Source: Candidatus Zixiibacteriota bacterium (GTDB taxonomy: Bacteria; Zixibacteria; MSB-5A5; GN15; FEB-12). Taken from it: a stretch of DNA of 64,000 nucleotides. The stretch lies in NCBI GenBank assembly GCA_017999435.1, contig JAGNLV010000001.1, positions 156,501 to 220,500 on the forward strand. Reading direction: 5' to 3'. Position numbers and translations under genes: made by a program. Under the pieces are notes generated by a model. That model was not told where the DNA came from. It saw only the letters and a program-made list of their open reading frames with translations, and made no database searches. This document shows positions 16,424 through 25,470 of this stretch, piece after piece (position 1 is the first letter of the stretch; each line of letters opens with the position of its first letter).

Positions 16424-17254
16424 TCAGTCCCCGGCCCGGCCGGAGGGCGCCCGGTCGGCCATCGCCGCCGCCTCCGCGGCCTGTTTCCGCCGCTTCCCCC
16501 GCTGGACGAAGAACACGACCACGATCGACACCTCGTACAGAAGATACAGCGGAATCCCCAGGAGCGCCTGTGAAACGACGTCGGGCGGAGTCAGGATGGC
16601 CGCCACGATTGCGATCGCAACAATCGCGTAGCGCCGGATCCGGGACAGGAGCGCCGCCGTCACCACCCCCATCTTGGCCAGGAAGAAGGCGAGGATCGGC
16701 AGCTGAAAGCCCAGCCCGAACGCGATCATCATCAGCCCGACATAGTTCACGTAACTCGTGATCGTGATCGTATTGACCACCAGGTCCCCGGCGAACCCGA
16801 TCAGGTATGTGGTCGCCACCGGAAGCACCGCCCAGAAACAGAATGCCGCTCCCAGCAGGAACAAAAGTGTGGACGAGGTCACGAGCGGCAGAATGGCCGC
16901 CCGCTCCCGCTTGTACAGACCGGGCGCGATAAACATCCACATCTGGTAGAAGACCACCGGCATCGCCGCGAACAAACCGGTCACCAGCGCGATCTTGAGA
17001 TAGGCGTAAAAAGTCCCGGCCACTTCGATGTTGTACAGCTTGACGCCCTTCAGAGGGTACTGCATGAACGCCACGATATGGTCCGAAAAATACAGCGCCG
17101 CACAGGTCGTCACCACCACCGCCAGGAGCGCTTTCAGCAGACGCCGGCGAAGTTCCTCCAGGTGCTCCAGGAAAGGCATGCTCTTGCCGGGTGTGCACTG
17201 CTCGCCGCCTGCTTCGCCGCCGGGCGGGACTGCGGTGCCATGCTGGTCTGCCAT
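16424..17254 (-). CDS. tatC: Sec-independent translocase subunit TatC
   Basis: 276 residues from the ATG at 17254; a TTG nine bases upstream is also possible, and a GGAGG lies about 20 bases before the ATG. Six membrane helices and the TatC N-terminal signature FLEHLEELRRR, which contributes to twin-arginine signal recognition, are visible, as is the conserved FYQMWMFIAPGLYKRER block. The protein ends in a basic, Ala-rich tail. No tatA/tatB gene is found in the window, so the rest of the pathway must be elsewhere. Confidence 0.93.
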   Translation of the reverse strand: MADQHGTAVPPGGEAGGEQCTPGKSMPFLEHLEELRRRLLKALLAVVVTTCAALYFSDHIVAFMQYPLKGVKLYNIEVAGTFYAYLKIALVTGLFAAMPVVFYQMWMFIAPGLYKRERAAILPLVTSSTLLFLLGAAFCFWAVLPVATTYLIGFAGDLVVNTITITSYVNYVGLMMIAFGLGFQLPILAFFLAKMGVVTAALLSRIRRYAIVAIAIVAAILTPPDVVSQALLGIPLYLLYEVSIVVVFFVQRGKRRKQAAEAAAMADRAPSGRAGD

Positions 17255-17376
17255 AATGGGCAAAATGTCGCGGATACCTCCCACCTTGTCAACGCGAATA
17301 TTGCCGCCTCCCGGCCGGCCAGGGTATCTGCGCATGTGGCCGGCGCGACGCGTATACTATCGTCGGGCGTCCGTCG

Positions 17377-17449
17377 GTCAGGACCCTTGTGATCCTGACA
17401 TTCCTGCTATCGATGCTAGCGGCCCCGTCACGACCGTAAAGGTCCTGAC
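17377..17449. repeat. two-hairpin intergenic repeat element, copy 2
   Basis: Hairpins at 17377-17399 (GTCAGGACC/GATCCTGAC) and 17427-17449 (GTCACGACC/GGTCCTGAC), again 50 bases start to start, with a 27-base linker ending AGCGGCCCC. It lies between the start of tatC and the end of nrdR; both genes read leftward, so it could act as a terminator for nrdR. Confidence 0.85.
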
Positions 17450-17522
17450 CTACGAAAACCCGGTCGCGGGCTCCCCGGCGCCGTCCTCCGGCGCCTCTCC
17501 GCGAACGGTCCGATCCTGAGTG

Positions 17523-17972
17523 CTACTTCAGCAGCTTCTTGATTTCTTCGAGGAACTCCGCCGTGTCGCGAAACTGGCGGTAGACGGAGGCGAAGCGGAC
17601 GTAGGCGATGTCGTTGACGGCCCGTAGCCGTTCCATGACGAGTTCGCCGATATCGGCCGAGCGGATCTCGTTGCCGACGCGGGCGTTGACCTCGGCCTCG
17701 ATTTCGTCGACCATGGCTTTGATCTGCTCGCGGCTGACGGGGAGCTTGTTGCAGGCGAGTTTGATGCCGTACTCGATTTTGTTCCGGTCGAATGGTTCCC
17801 GCCGCCCGTCCGACTTCAGCACCGTGATCTGCTGGTGCTCGACATATTCGTAGGTGGTGAACCGCGCCTTGCAGTTGAGGCATTCCCGGCGTCGCCGCAC
17901 CGCCCGCCCGTCGTGCGACTTCCGGCTGTCCACCACCTTGTCTTCCTCGTGACCGCAGTTGGGGCACTTCAT
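17523..17972 (-). CDS. nrdR: transcriptional repressor NrdR
   Basis: 149 residues, the usual length. The N-terminal zinc ribbon has Cys3, Cys6, Cys31 and Cys34 (CPNCG and CLNC), followed by an ATP-cone domain (about 49-139) starting VLKSDGRREPFDRNK. NrdR represses ribonucleotide reductase genes in response to ATP/dATP. No nrd gene is present in the window. It is the last gene of a leftward run glyA, thiamine-binding protein, cutA, nrdR. Confidence 0.95.
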   Translation of the reverse strand: MKCPNCGHEEDKVVDSRKSHDGRAVRRRRECLNCKARFTTYEYVEHQQITVLKSDGRREPFDRNKIEYGIKLACNKLPVSREQIKAMVDEIEAEVNARVGNEIRSADIGELVMERLRAVNDIAYVRFASVYRQFRDTAEFLEEIKKLLK

Positions 17973-18014
17973 GATGTTGCGGCCCGGCCGGTCGGCCCGC
18001 CCGCCGCCGGGGCG

Positions 18015-18341
18015 TTAGGCCTCGCTCACCGACTCCTTTTTCACCCAGGCCACGTATTCCGACAGCCCCTGCGTGACCGGCACGGCGATGATTTCCGGCA
18101 GTTCGTACGGGTGGTTTTCCTCGACATATCCCTTGAGCGCCTCGAACCGCGCCGGCGTCGTCTTGATCACCAGGAGCGCCTCCTCGTCGAACTCCGCCCG
18201 TCCCTCCCAGGTGAAATACGATTCGATCCGGGGGAGGATGTTGACGCAGGCCGCAAGGCGGTTCTCCACCAGCGCCTTGGCCATGTTGCGGGCCTCGTCA
18301 CGCGGCAGGGAAACAAACACCACACACACTTCCGAGTTCAT
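18015..18341 (-). CDS. cutA: CutA-like divalent cation tolerance protein
   Basis: 108 residues covering the whole CutA1 fold (ferredoxin-like, trimeric, PII-like). Family motifs are VENRLAACVNI, the YFTWEGR block and the C-terminal EYVAWVKKE. The cellular role of CutA is still unsettled despite its link to copper. The start overlaps the stop of the preceding thiamine-binding gene by four bases (ATGA), so the two are probably coupled. Confidence 0.92.
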   Translation of the reverse strand: MNSEVCVVFVSLPRDEARNMAKALVENRLAACVNILPRIESYFTWEGRAEFDEEALLVIKTTPARFEALKGYVEENHPYELPEIIAVPVTQGLSEYVAWVKKESVSEA

Positions 18342-18649
18342 TTCATCACCTCACGTCCCAGTTTCTCCTCGACCGACAGCACTTTGCCGGCCAAGCGGTT
18401 TTTGGCGCCCTTGCGGTCGTCTATCGTGATCACCATGTACACGCGTTCATGCCCCCGGCGGCGCAGCATCCGGCGGGCCCGGTTCAGCAGAGCCATCACT
18501 GGTTCCCACTCCCCCTCGATCACCGTCGCCATTGCCCCGAGTTTGTACGGCAGGCCGGACCGGTCGATCAGGTCGATCACCCGGGCGACCTCCGCCGACA
18601 CCGACGATTTCCCCGTGCTCGTGGGAAACATGCTCACCTGGAACAGCAT
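18338..18649 (-). CDS. thiamine-binding protein, MTH1187/YqgV family
   Basis: 103 residues of the DUF77/thiamine_BP family: VSMFPTSTGKSSVSAEVARV at the start and the conserved YKLGAMATVIEGEW region. Members form tetramers that bind thiamine or related ligands, with unclear physiological purpose. A promoter is predicted upstream at 18706-18734, so this gene can be expressed apart from glyA. Confidence 0.88.
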   Translation of the reverse strand: MLFQVSMFPTSTGKSSVSAEVARVIDLIDRSGLPYKLGAMATVIEGEWEPVMALLNRARRMLRRRGHERVYMVITIDDRKGAKNRLAGKVLSVEEKLGREVMK

Positions 18650-18705
18650 CGCACCCTACTCCTTTTGCTTCCGCTCCGTCCGGCCGGTTGGTTCCGGGCG
18701 CTCCG

Positions 18706-18734
18706 AATATACGCCACCGGCCGCCACCGCACAA
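18706..18734 (-). promoter_or_regulatory. predicted promoter of the thiamine-binding/cutA/nrdR genes
   Basis: Reading leftward: TTGTGC, 17-base spacer, TATATT, with a predicted start near 18699 and about 50 bases to the ATG at 18649. Confidence 0.5.
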
Positions 18735-18752
18735 CGACTTCCCCGCCCCCCT

Positions 18753-20006
18753 TTACGCCTGCTCGGCCAGCTCCCGGTAGAGCGGGAAGCGGTCGCACAA
18801 TCGCGCCACCTCGGCCGCGATGCCCTTGAGCGCCTCCTCGTCTTTGCGGCCTTCGATCGCCCGGTGGATCAGCCCGGCGATCGCTTTCATCTCGTCCGGC
18901 CCCATCCCGCGGGTTGTCACCGCCGGCGTCCCGATCCGGATACCCGAAGTGACGAACGGCTTCTCGGGGTCAAAGGGCACGGTGTTCTTGTTCACCGTGA
19001 TCCCCGCCGCATCAAGCGTGTTCTCGACCTTCTTCCCCGTCAGCTTGGTGCCGATGAACGACACGAGCATCAGGTGGGTGTCGGTGCCGCCGGCGACCAG
19101 CCGGTAGCCGAGGCGCTTGAGTTCCTCGGCCAGGACGGCGGCGTTCCTGACGATGCGCTGCTGGTAGGCCTTGAACTCCGGCTGGAGCGCCTCTTTGAAG
19201 GCCACCGCTTTGGCCGCGATAATGTGCATGAGCGGTCCCCCCTGGATCCCCGGCATCACCGTCCGGTCGAGATCGGCGGCATACTTTTCCTTGCACATGA
19301 CCACCCCGCCGCGCGGCCCCCGGAGCGTCTTGTGCGTCGTCGAGGTCACGAAATCCGCATAGGGGATCGGCGAGGGATGGATCCCGGCCGCGACCAACCC
19401 GGCGATGTGCGCGATGTCGACCATCATGTAGGCCCCGCAAGCGTCGCAGGCTTCCCGAATCCGCTTGAAATCGAGCGTCCGCGGGTAGGCCGAGGCTCCG
19501 GCAACGATCATCTTCGGCTTCACCTGCTGCGCCTGGGCGAGCAGCGCATCGTAGTCGATCGTCTCGCTCTCCCGGTCCACCTGGTAGCCGTGGAACTCGT
19601 AGAGCTTGCCGGAGAAATTGATCGGGTGGCCGTGGGTCAGGTGACCCCCGTGCGACAGGTCCAGCCCCATGACCTTGTCCCCCGGCGTCAGCACCGTCAT
19701 GTACACCGCCATGTTCGCCTGGGAACCAGAGTGCGGCTGGACGTTGGCGTGCTCGCATCCGAACAACTCGGTGAGGCGCCGACGGGCCAGGTCTTCGGCC
19801 ACGTCCACCCACTCGCACCCGCCGTAGTACCGCTTGCCCGGATATCCCTCGGCGTACTTGTTGGTCATGACTCCGCCCGCGGCCTCCATCACCGCCAGAG
19901 AGACGAAGTTCTCGGACGCGATCAGTTCCAGCTTGTGCGCCTGCCGGTCGGTTTCGCGCTGCATCGCTTCATAGATCTCGGGGTCGGTCTGTTTCAAATA
20001 TGACAT
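18753..20006 (-). CDS. glyA: serine hydroxymethyltransferase
   Basis: 417 residues, full length. The PLP-binding lysine is Lys226 in [13 protein letters not shown]. The conserved N-terminal IASENFVS and [15 protein letters not shown] motifs are present. The enzyme interconverts serine and glycine while loading tetrahydrofolate with a one-carbon unit. It is expressed from a promoter at 20049-20077, with a LacI-type operator candidate between promoter and start. Confidence 0.97.
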   Translation of the reverse strand: MSYLKQTDPEIYEAMQRETDRQAHKLELIASENFVSLAVMEAAGGVMTNKYAEGYPGKRYYGGCEWVDVAEDLARRRLTELFGCEHANVQPHSGSQANMAVYMTVLTPGDKVMGLDLSHGGHLTHGHPINFSGKLYEFHGYQVDRESETIDYDALLAQAQQVKPKMIVAGASAYPRTLDFKRIREACDACGAYMMVDIAHIAGLVAAGIHPSPIPYADFVTSTTHKTLRGPRGGVVMCKEKYAADLDRTVMPGIQGGPLMHIIAAKAVAFKEALQPEFKAYQQRIVRNAAVLAEELKRLGYRLVAGGTDTHLMLVSFIGTKLTGKKVENTLDAAGITVNKNTVPFDPEKPFVTSGIRIGTPAVTTRGMGPDEMKAIAGLIHRAIEGRKDEEALKGIAAEVARLCDRFPLYRELAEQA

Positions 20007-20022
20007 CGCCTATCTCCCTGTT

Positions 20023-20037
20023 TTGCAAACGCTTTCA
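20023..20037 (-). promoter_or_regulatory. cre/LacI-family-like operator in the glyA leader
   Basis: The plus-strand sequence TTGCAAACGCTTTCA fits the catabolite-responsive-element consensus WTGNAANCGNWNNCW at every defined position. It lies just downstream of the predicted glyA transcription start, where a LacI/GalR-family protein could block the polymerase. Confidence 0.3.
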
Positions 20038-20048
20038 CCATCCCGCCC

Positions 20049-20077
20049 AATGTATGCAAAATCACCCGCGAGGTCAA
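20049..20077 (-). promoter_or_regulatory. predicted promoter of glyA
   Basis: Reading leftward: TTGACC, 17-base spacer, TACATT; predicted start near 20042, about 36 bases before the glyA ATG. Confidence 0.55.
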
Positions 20078-20187
20078 CGACTTAAGCGCTTGACACACAC
20101 CTCCGGGTCAACGACCTTGGCCATTGAGGCGTATAAGCGGTAAGGTGCGCGTCACCCCCTTGGTAGAATTGCCTGCAGGAGAAGGAC

Positions 20188-21024
20188 ATGATCCACCCCG
20201 TGTCGCGTGAGCTGGCCCGGTCGCTGGAACTGATCGAAATCGCGGCCATGGTCGATGTTTTCGCAGCCGCCCCCGACAAGATTGCCCGCCGGCTCGGCGC
20301 CCGCGTGATTGAATGCAGCCCCATGACCGGCGTGCTTGTCCCCGGCCTCGATGTGCTCGTATTCAACCGCGTGATCGGCTTCGGCCTGCAACCCGCGATT
20401 GATCCCGTTGACGTTGACCGCTGCCTCGATCACTACCGGGCTGCCGGTGTCAAGCGCTTCTTCATCCAGACCTGCCCGGTCGGCGCACCCGAAAACGCCC
20501 GCCAGGTCCTTGGGGCTCGCGGTCTCCGCTGGCACAACAACTGGGTGAAACTCTACCGCGACACCTCGCCGCCGCCGGCATCCGAACTCAGCGTCACGGT
20601 GCGCGAGATCGGCCGCGACCAGGCGCTCCGTTTCGGCGAGCTGGTCTGCACCGCCTTCGAGTGGGGCGACGCGATTGTCGAGTGGATTGCCACGCTGGTG
20701 GGACGGCCCCGCTGGCGGATTTACGGGGCTTTCGACGGCTGGCGGATGATCGCCGGGGCCGCTCTGTTTGTGCACGGCGATTTCGGATGGCTTGATTTCG
20801 CCGCCACCGACAAGGACTACCGCGCCTCGGGCGCTCAGTCGGCGCTACTCCACCGGCGGATTGCCGAGGCCGCCGCCCTGCGCCTGCGCACCCTCGTGCT
20901 GGAAACGGCCGAGCAGACGGCAGAGAGGGGAGCCCCGTCGTTCCGCAACGTCCAGCGGTTCGACTTCGAGGTCGCCTATGTTCGTCCCAATTTCCTGTGG
21001 AGCCGCGAGCCCGCGCCTGAGTGA
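20188..21024 (+). CDS. GNAT-family acetyltransferase
   Basis: 278 residues with a good GGAG ribosome-binding site. The C-terminal half (about 130-278) is a GNAT fold, with YRASGAQSALLHRRIAEAAALR corresponding to the acetyl-CoA pyrophosphate loop (a degenerate Q/RxxGxG/A) and following helix. The first 120 residues are an additional domain with no recognised motif, perhaps a second degenerate GNAT unit. Substrate unknown. It is a solitary gene, divergent from glyA. Confidence 0.75.
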   Translation: MIHPVSRELARSLELIEIAAMVDVFAAAPDKIARRLGARVIECSPMTGVLVPGLDVLVFNRVIGFGLQPAIDPVDVDRCLDHYRAAGVKRFFIQTCPVGAPENARQVLGARGLRWHNNWVKLYRDTSPPPASELSVTVREIGRDQALRFGELVCTAFEWGDAIVEWIATLVGRPRWRIYGAFDGWRMIAGAALFVHGDFGWLDFAATDKDYRASGAQSALLHRRIAEAAALRLRTLVLETAEQTAERGAPSFRNVQRFDFEVAYVRPNFLWSREPAPE

Positions 21025-21031
21025 ACCGGCC

Positions 21032-21544
21032 TTAGAAGCGAAAGACCACGGCGGCCGTCCCCTCGAGTTCCCGTGCCCCTCCGATCTCCCCCCGCCCCAG
21101 CGGCACCGGGTCCCAGAGCGTGGTCGCGCCGCCGATAGCCGCCCCGACCACCCCGCCGGCGGCCGCCAGACCTCCGAACACCGCCACTGTCCGCGGGATC
21201 GTCCCCGCTTCGTCGCTCGTATCGTCATTCAGAAGCATGTAGACAACCCCGACTGACAGCCCTGAGAGAATCCCCAGCGCCAACCCGGCGCCCGTCCGGC
21301 GGCCCCGATACTGCTCCAGTTGGATGAGGCGGTCGCAGGCGATTTCAAACTGGTCGCCGGCCCGGGTCGTCCCGCGAAAGACCTGACCCTCGAGCCGTCC
21401 CCGAAAACCCTCCACCACGCCCCCGTCCTGCGTCACCAGGCGAAAACGGGAGAACCGTTCTTGTGCGCCGCTGTCCCCGGCCGGCCCGACCGTCACCAAC
21501 ACCGCCAGCACGGCGGCCCGGACAAACATAATGCGATGTTTCAA
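21032..21544 (-). CDS. exported protein with glycine-zipper-like segment (unknown)
   Basis: 170 residues with a signal peptide (1-27, ending at GAQE), a short beta-rich part (about 30-75), then two hydrophobic Gly-rich segments (about 85-102 and 120-142) that resemble glycine-zipper membrane motifs. It may be an envelope protein acting on RNA polymerase-independent surface functions, but no specific role can be read from the sequence. It lies leftward between a GNAT gene and rpiB and may be the last gene of the ilvE-rpiB run. Confidence 0.6.
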   Translation of the reverse strand: MKHRIMFVRAAVLAVLVTVGPAGDSGAQERFSRFRLVTQDGGVVEGFRGRLEGQVFRGTTRAGDQFEIACDRLIQLEQYRGRRTGAGLALGILSGLSVGVVYMLLNDDTSDEAGTIPRTVAVFGGLAAAGGVVGAAIGGATTLWDPVPLGRGEIGGARELEGTAAVVFRF

Positions 21545-21596
21545 CTGACCACCATAACTTGCTATGGATCAGCTAATTATCGGAAGGACAAAGAAA

Positions 21597-22067
21597 TCAT
21601 GCGTTCTGTGGCGGGGAGGGCGTCCCGTTTCCCGGCTCGACCGCCCGGATCTTGTTCAGCCGCCGCTCGTGTCGTCCCCCCTCGAATTCGGTCTCGATGA
21701 ACCGGCGGAGGATTTCCCGAAGCTCGCTGTCGGGAGTGTACTTCTGGGCGAGGGTGAGCACGTTGGCGTCGTTGTGGCGGCGGGTGAGATAAGCCATGTC
21801 GGCGTTGAGCGCCAGCCCCGCCCGCACCCCGGGCACTTTGTTGGCGGCGATGGTCATGCCGTTGCCGGTCCAGCACACCAGCACTCCCCGCTCCGCCCGG
21901 TGCTCGCGCACCATGCGCGCCACCCGGACTCCGAAGTCGGGGTAGTCGCACGATTCTTTCGAATGCGTCCCGACATCCTCAACCTCCTGGCCGAGTTCGC
22001 GCAGGATCTCCTTGACCCGCTCTTTCATCTCGAACCCGGCGTGGTCGCTCCCGATCGCGAACTTCAT
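21597..22067 (-). CDS. rpiB: ribose-5-phosphate isomerase B
   Basis: 156 residues of the RpiB/LacAB family: the N-terminal IGSDHAGFEMK and TRRHNDANVL blocks are typical. The catalytic cysteine region reads CWTGNGMTIAANK (Cys65), where most homologues have a GTG triplet after the Cys, so Trp replaces the first Gly. Cys65 itself is kept. It interconverts ribose-5-phosphate and ribulose-5-phosphate, or possibly an allose-type sugar. It starts five bases after the ilvE stop and is probably co-transcribed. Confidence 0.9.
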   Translation of the reverse strand: MKFAIGSDHAGFEMKERVKEILRELGQEVEDVGTHSKESCDYPDFGVRVARMVREHRAERGVLVCWTGNGMTIAANKVPGVRAGLALNADMAYLTRRHNDANVLTLAQKYTPDSELREILRRFIETEFEGGRHERRLNKIRAVEPGNGTPSPPQNA

Positions 22068-22071
22068 AGTC

Positions 22072-23010
22072 CTACACCGCCGCGTTCTTCGGCTTGGGCA
22101 CGAGCGTGAGCCACCCGTAGCGGTCCTCGGCTCGGCCCTCGAGAATGTCGAAAAACGCCTTCTGGATTTTCCGCGTGATCGGTCCCGCGTTTCCCTCTCC
22201 GATGACGATGTTGTCGATCCGGGAGATAGGCGTGATTTCCGCGGCTGAACCGGTGAGGAAGACTTCGTCGGCGATATAGAGCGCCTCGCGCGGCACGTTC
22301 TCTTCGATCACCTTGATCCCCATATCCTCGGCGATCCGGATCACCGAGCGCCGTGTGATTCCTGGAAGGATCGAGGCCGCGAAGGTCGGGGTCACGAGCA
22401 CGCCGTTGCGCACGAGGAACACGTTCTCCCCTGAGCCCTCCGACACATTCCCCGAGGTGTCGAGGGCGATCCCCTCAACGTACCCGTGGGAGAGCGCCTC
22501 GAGCTTGATGAGCTGGCTGTTCATGTAGTTGGCTCCGGCTTTGGCCATTGCCGGCATCGTGTTCGGCGCCAAGCGGTGCCACGAGGATACGCACACGGAC
22601 ACCCCCTTGGCGAGCGCCTCCTCGCCGAGGTACTGCCCCCAGGGCCACACCGCGATCGCCACATCGATCGGGCACTTGGTCGGGTCCACGCCGAGCGTGC
22701 CGTACCCCCGGTAGACGATCGGCCGGACGTAGCAGGCCTCGAGGCGGTTGGCCGCCACGGTCTCCAGTATCGCCCGGTCCAGCTCCTCGACCGTATAGGG
22801 CACCGTCATCCGGTAGATCTTCGCCGAGTTCAGGAGCCGCTGGGTGTGCTCCCGGAGACGGAAAGCCGCCGGCCCTTTCGGCGTCTTGTACACCCGCATT
22901 CCTTCAAACACCGACGAACCGTAGTGAATCACGTGGGAGCAAATATGAATGGTCGCATCCTTCCAGGGGATCAGCTTGCCGTTCATCCAGATGAAATCTG
23001 TCGGGGTCAT
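22072..23010 (-). CDS. ilvE: branched-chain amino-acid aminotransferase
   Basis: 312 residues from the ATG at 23010 (AAGGAGG ten bases upstream; the frame is open to 23049). A class IV PLP aminotransferase: the PLP lysine is Lys157 in MAKAGANYMNS, the FEGMRVY motif is in the N-terminal part, and the C-terminal half has the EGSGENVF and LPGITR blocks. It interconverts Leu, Ile or Val and their 2-oxo acids. Its neighbours in acyl-CoA catabolism suggest use in branched-chain degradation as well as synthesis. Confidence 0.93.
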   Translation of the reverse strand: MTPTDFIWMNGKLIPWKDATIHICSHVIHYGSSVFEGMRVYKTPKGPAAFRLREHTQRLLNSAKIYRMTVPYTVEELDRAILETVAANRLEACYVRPIVYRGYGTLGVDPTKCPIDVAIAVWPWGQYLGEEALAKGVSVCVSSWHRLAPNTMPAMAKAGANYMNSQLIKLEALSHGYVEGIALDTSGNVSEGSGENVFLVRNGVLVTPTFAASILPGITRRSVIRIAEDMGIKVIEENVPREALYIADEVFLTGSAAEITPISRIDNIVIGEGNAGPITRKIQKAFFDILEGRAEDRYGWLTLVPKPKNAAV

Positions 23011-23127
23011 AGGCGCCGGGCCTCCTTCACCAGTTGTGAGAACCATCACTCACCGTCCGCTCCCGCGCCTCCCCCGCGGCCGTGGCCTTTCTGCAAAGCC
23101 ACCGCCGGGCGCGGCTGCAGACGGCCC

Positions 23128-23156
23128 GGCCCGCCGGACACTGCGCCCGGCGGGCC
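23128..23156 (-). terminator. strong hairpin after the acyl-CoA dehydrogenase operon
   Basis: A perfect 10-bp stem GGCCCGCCGG/CCGGCGGGCC with a 9-base loop, between the second acyl-CoA dehydrogenase and ilvE. It lacks a T-run, so it may be a pause or RNA-stability element rather than a classical terminator. Confidence 0.4.
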
Positions 23157-23163
23157 GCTTCTG

Positions 23164-24312
23164 CTAACTCTTCTCCTGCACCTGCTTCAGCAGGTAGCGG
23201 GCAATGACGAGCTTCTGAATCTCCGATGTCCCTTCGCCGATCGTGCACAGTTTCACGTCGCGCCACATCCGCTCCACCGGGTAGGGCCCGGTGTAGTAGC
23301 CGATGGCACCGAGAATGCCCATCGCGTCCGCGCACACCCGCACCCCGATCTCCGAGGCGTAGAGCTTCGCCATGGCCGAGTAGTGGCCGAACGGCGCCCC
23401 GGCGTCTTTCATGCGGGCCGACTCGTAGACGAGCAGGCGCGCCGCCTCAAGCTGGGTCGCCATGTCGGCGAGTTTGTGCTGGATCGCCTGGTTGTACGAA
23501 ATCGGCTTGCCGAACTGGACGCGGCTCGCGCTGTACCGGAGCGCCTCGTCGAAAGCGCCCTGGGCCAGCCCGAGCGCCATCGCCGCGATCGAGATCCGCC
23601 CCCCGTCGAGCGTCTTGAGCATCTGCTTGAACCCGTCCCCCACTATCCCCAGTTGCGCGTCGAGCGGCGCTTTCAAGTCGTCGAAATGGAGAAAGGCCGT
23701 GTCCGAGCCCCGGAGCCCCAGCTTGTTCTCCTTCTTGCCGACCGCGTACCCCGGCCAGTCCTTCTCGAGAATGAAGCAGGTGATCTCCTTGTTCTCGGGA
23801 TCATCCGAGGTCCGGGCCGAGGCGATGGTGGCGAACGCGCGCGTCGCCGAGGTGATCCAGCACTTCGACCCGTTGATGAGCCAGTGGTCGGCCTTCTTCA
23901 CCGCCATCGTCCGCGTCCCGCCCGCATCCGAGCCTGCGTCCGGCTCCGAGAGTCCGAAGGCGAGAATCTCGCCCTGGGCCGCCCGCGGCAGATAGCGCTG
24001 CCGCTGGGCCTCGGTGCCGAACGCGAGAATCGGGTAGCAGCCGAGGGAGTTGTGCGCGGCCAGCAGAATTCCGGTCGACCCGCACACCCGCGAAGCTTCC
24101 TCCACCGCGATCGTGTACGTCACCGTGTCGGTCGGACGCCCGCCGTACTTCTCCGGGATCAGCATCGACATGAGCCCCATGTCGGTGAGCGGCTTCATGT
24201 GCTCGTGAGCGACGCGCTGTTCCACATCCAGCGTGTGCGCCAGCGGTTTGATCTTGTCCTCCATGAAGGCGCGGATCTGCTCGCGGTATTCGAGGTGCCT
24301 CTTTTCCAGCAC
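23164..24312 (-). CDS. acyl-CoA dehydrogenase 2
   Basis: 382 residues, full-length ACAD fold. FAD and substrate motifs are present: LSEPDAGSDAG, WITSATRAF, and the C-terminal IGEGTSEIQ, whose Glu360 is in the position of the catalytic base of short/branched-chain members. It takes two hydrogens from an acyl-CoA and passes electrons to ETF, which is not encoded here. It follows the first acyl-CoA dehydrogenase by four bases. A branched-chain substrate (isovaleryl-, isobutyryl- or 2-methylbutyryl-CoA) fits the neighbourhood but cannot be proven. Confidence 0.92.
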   Translation of the reverse strand: MLEKRHLEYREQIRAFMEDKIKPLAHTLDVEQRVAHEHMKPLTDMGLMSMLIPEKYGGRPTDTVTYTIAVEEASRVCGSTGILLAAHNSLGCYPILAFGTEAQRQRYLPRAAQGEILAFGLSEPDAGSDAGGTRTMAVKKADHWLINGSKCWITSATRAFATIASARTSDDPENKEITCFILEKDWPGYAVGKKENKLGLRGSDTAFLHFDDLKAPLDAQLGIVGDGFKQMLKTLDGGRISIAAMALGLAQGAFDEALRYSASRVQFGKPISYNQAIQHKLADMATQLEAARLLVYESARMKDAGAPFGHYSAMAKLYASEIGVRVCADAMGILGAIGYYTGPYPVERMWRDVKLCTIGEGTSEIQKLVIARYLLKQVQEKS

Positions 24313-24316
24313 GGCG

Positions 24317-25459
24317 CTACTCCCTCAGCAAGTCGCGTGAGATGACCATCCGCTGCGCCTCCGACGTGCCCTCGTAGAGCATCGTCACCCGCGCGTCGCG
24401 GAAATAACGCTCGACAGCGTACTCCTTGATGTAACCGTAGCCCCCGTGTATCTGTACGGCTTCGTTGGCGACCTCATTGGCCATTTCGGAGCAGAACAGC
24501 TTCGCCATCGAGGCCTCCCGGTGGCAGGGCTCTCCGGCATCCTTGAGCTGCGCGGCCCGGTAGGCGAGGAGCCGCCCGGCATCGATCTTCAGCGCCATGT
24601 CGGCCAGTTTGAACTGGATCGCCTGGAAATTGGCGATCGGTTGGTTGAACTGCTTGCGCTCCTTGGCGTACTTCAGCGCCTCATTGAGAGCCGCCTGGGC
24701 GATCCCGATCGACTGGAAAGCCACCCCGACCCGCCCCGAATTCAGAATCGTCACCGCCATCCGGAACCCCTGCCCCGGCGCGCCGAGGATGTGGTCTTTC
24801 GGTATCCGCACGTCGGAAAAACTGACCTCGCGCGTGTCCGAAGCTTTGATCCCGCACTTCCGCTCCGCCTTCCCGATCATCAGGCCCGGGGTGCCCGCCG
24901 GCACGAGGAAACACGAAATCCCCTTGTGCCCGGCATCCGGATCGGTCTTGGCGAACACGACGAAGAGCCCGGCGAAGGATCCGTTAGTCACATAGCTCTT
25001 CGTGCCGTTGAGCACCCAGCCGTCGCCGCCGTCCGCCGCCGTCGTCTTCAGCGAGGCCACGTCCGTCCCGGCGTCCGGCTCGGTGATACAGTAGGCGCCG
25101 ATGCACTCCCCCGCCGCCATGGCGGGGAGGTATTTCTGCTTGAGCGTCTCCGATCCGAACAGCTTGATGATCTCGCAGCAGAGGGAATTGTGGACCGAGA
25201 GCATGATGCCGAAGCCGGCGCTCGCCCCGCAGATTTCCTCGAGCACGCCCATGAACGAGGTCGCGCTCAGCCCCAGCCCGCCGTACGCTTCCGGCACCGT
25301 GAACCCGAAATACCCCAGTTCGGCGCACTCCCGGATCAACTCCGCCGGCGTCTCCCCCTTCTCATCCATCTCCTCGGCGATCGGGTAGATGCGCTTGACG
25401 GCCAGTTCGTGCGCCATCTGTTTGAGTTCCAGGTCCTCTTCGGACAACTTGAAATCCAT
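24317..25459 (-). CDS. acyl-CoA dehydrogenase 1
   Basis: 380 residues from the ATG at 25459, which has GAGGAG seven bases upstream; a GTG at 25474 overlapping the upstream stop is possible but less well placed. Motifs: YCITEPDAGTDVAS, SYVTNGSFAG and the C-terminal MLYEGTSEAQRMVI with Glu363 as the likely base. Sequence style is that of butyryl/short-chain acyl-CoA dehydrogenases. It sits between 3-hydroxyacyl-CoA dehydrogenase and the second dehydrogenase in one operon. Confidence 0.92.
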   Translation of the reverse strand: MDFKLSEEDLELKQMAHELAVKRIYPIAEEMDEKGETPAELIRECAELGYFGFTVPEAYGGLGLSATSFMGVLEEICGASAGFGIMLSVHNSLCCEIIKLFGSETLKQKYLPAMAAGECIGAYCITEPDAGTDVASLKTTAADGGDGWVLNGTKSYVTNGSFAGLFVVFAKTDPDAGHKGISCFLVPAGTPGLMIGKAERKCGIKASDTREVSFSDVRIPKDHILGAPGQGFRMAVTILNSGRVGVAFQSIGIAQAALNEALKYAKERKQFNQPIANFQAIQFKLADMALKIDAGRLLAYRAAQLKDAGEPCHREASMAKLFCSEMANEVANEAVQIHGGYGYIKEYAVERYFRDARVTMLYEGTSEAQRMVISRDLLRE

Positions 25460-25470
25460 CGCAAGGCTCC

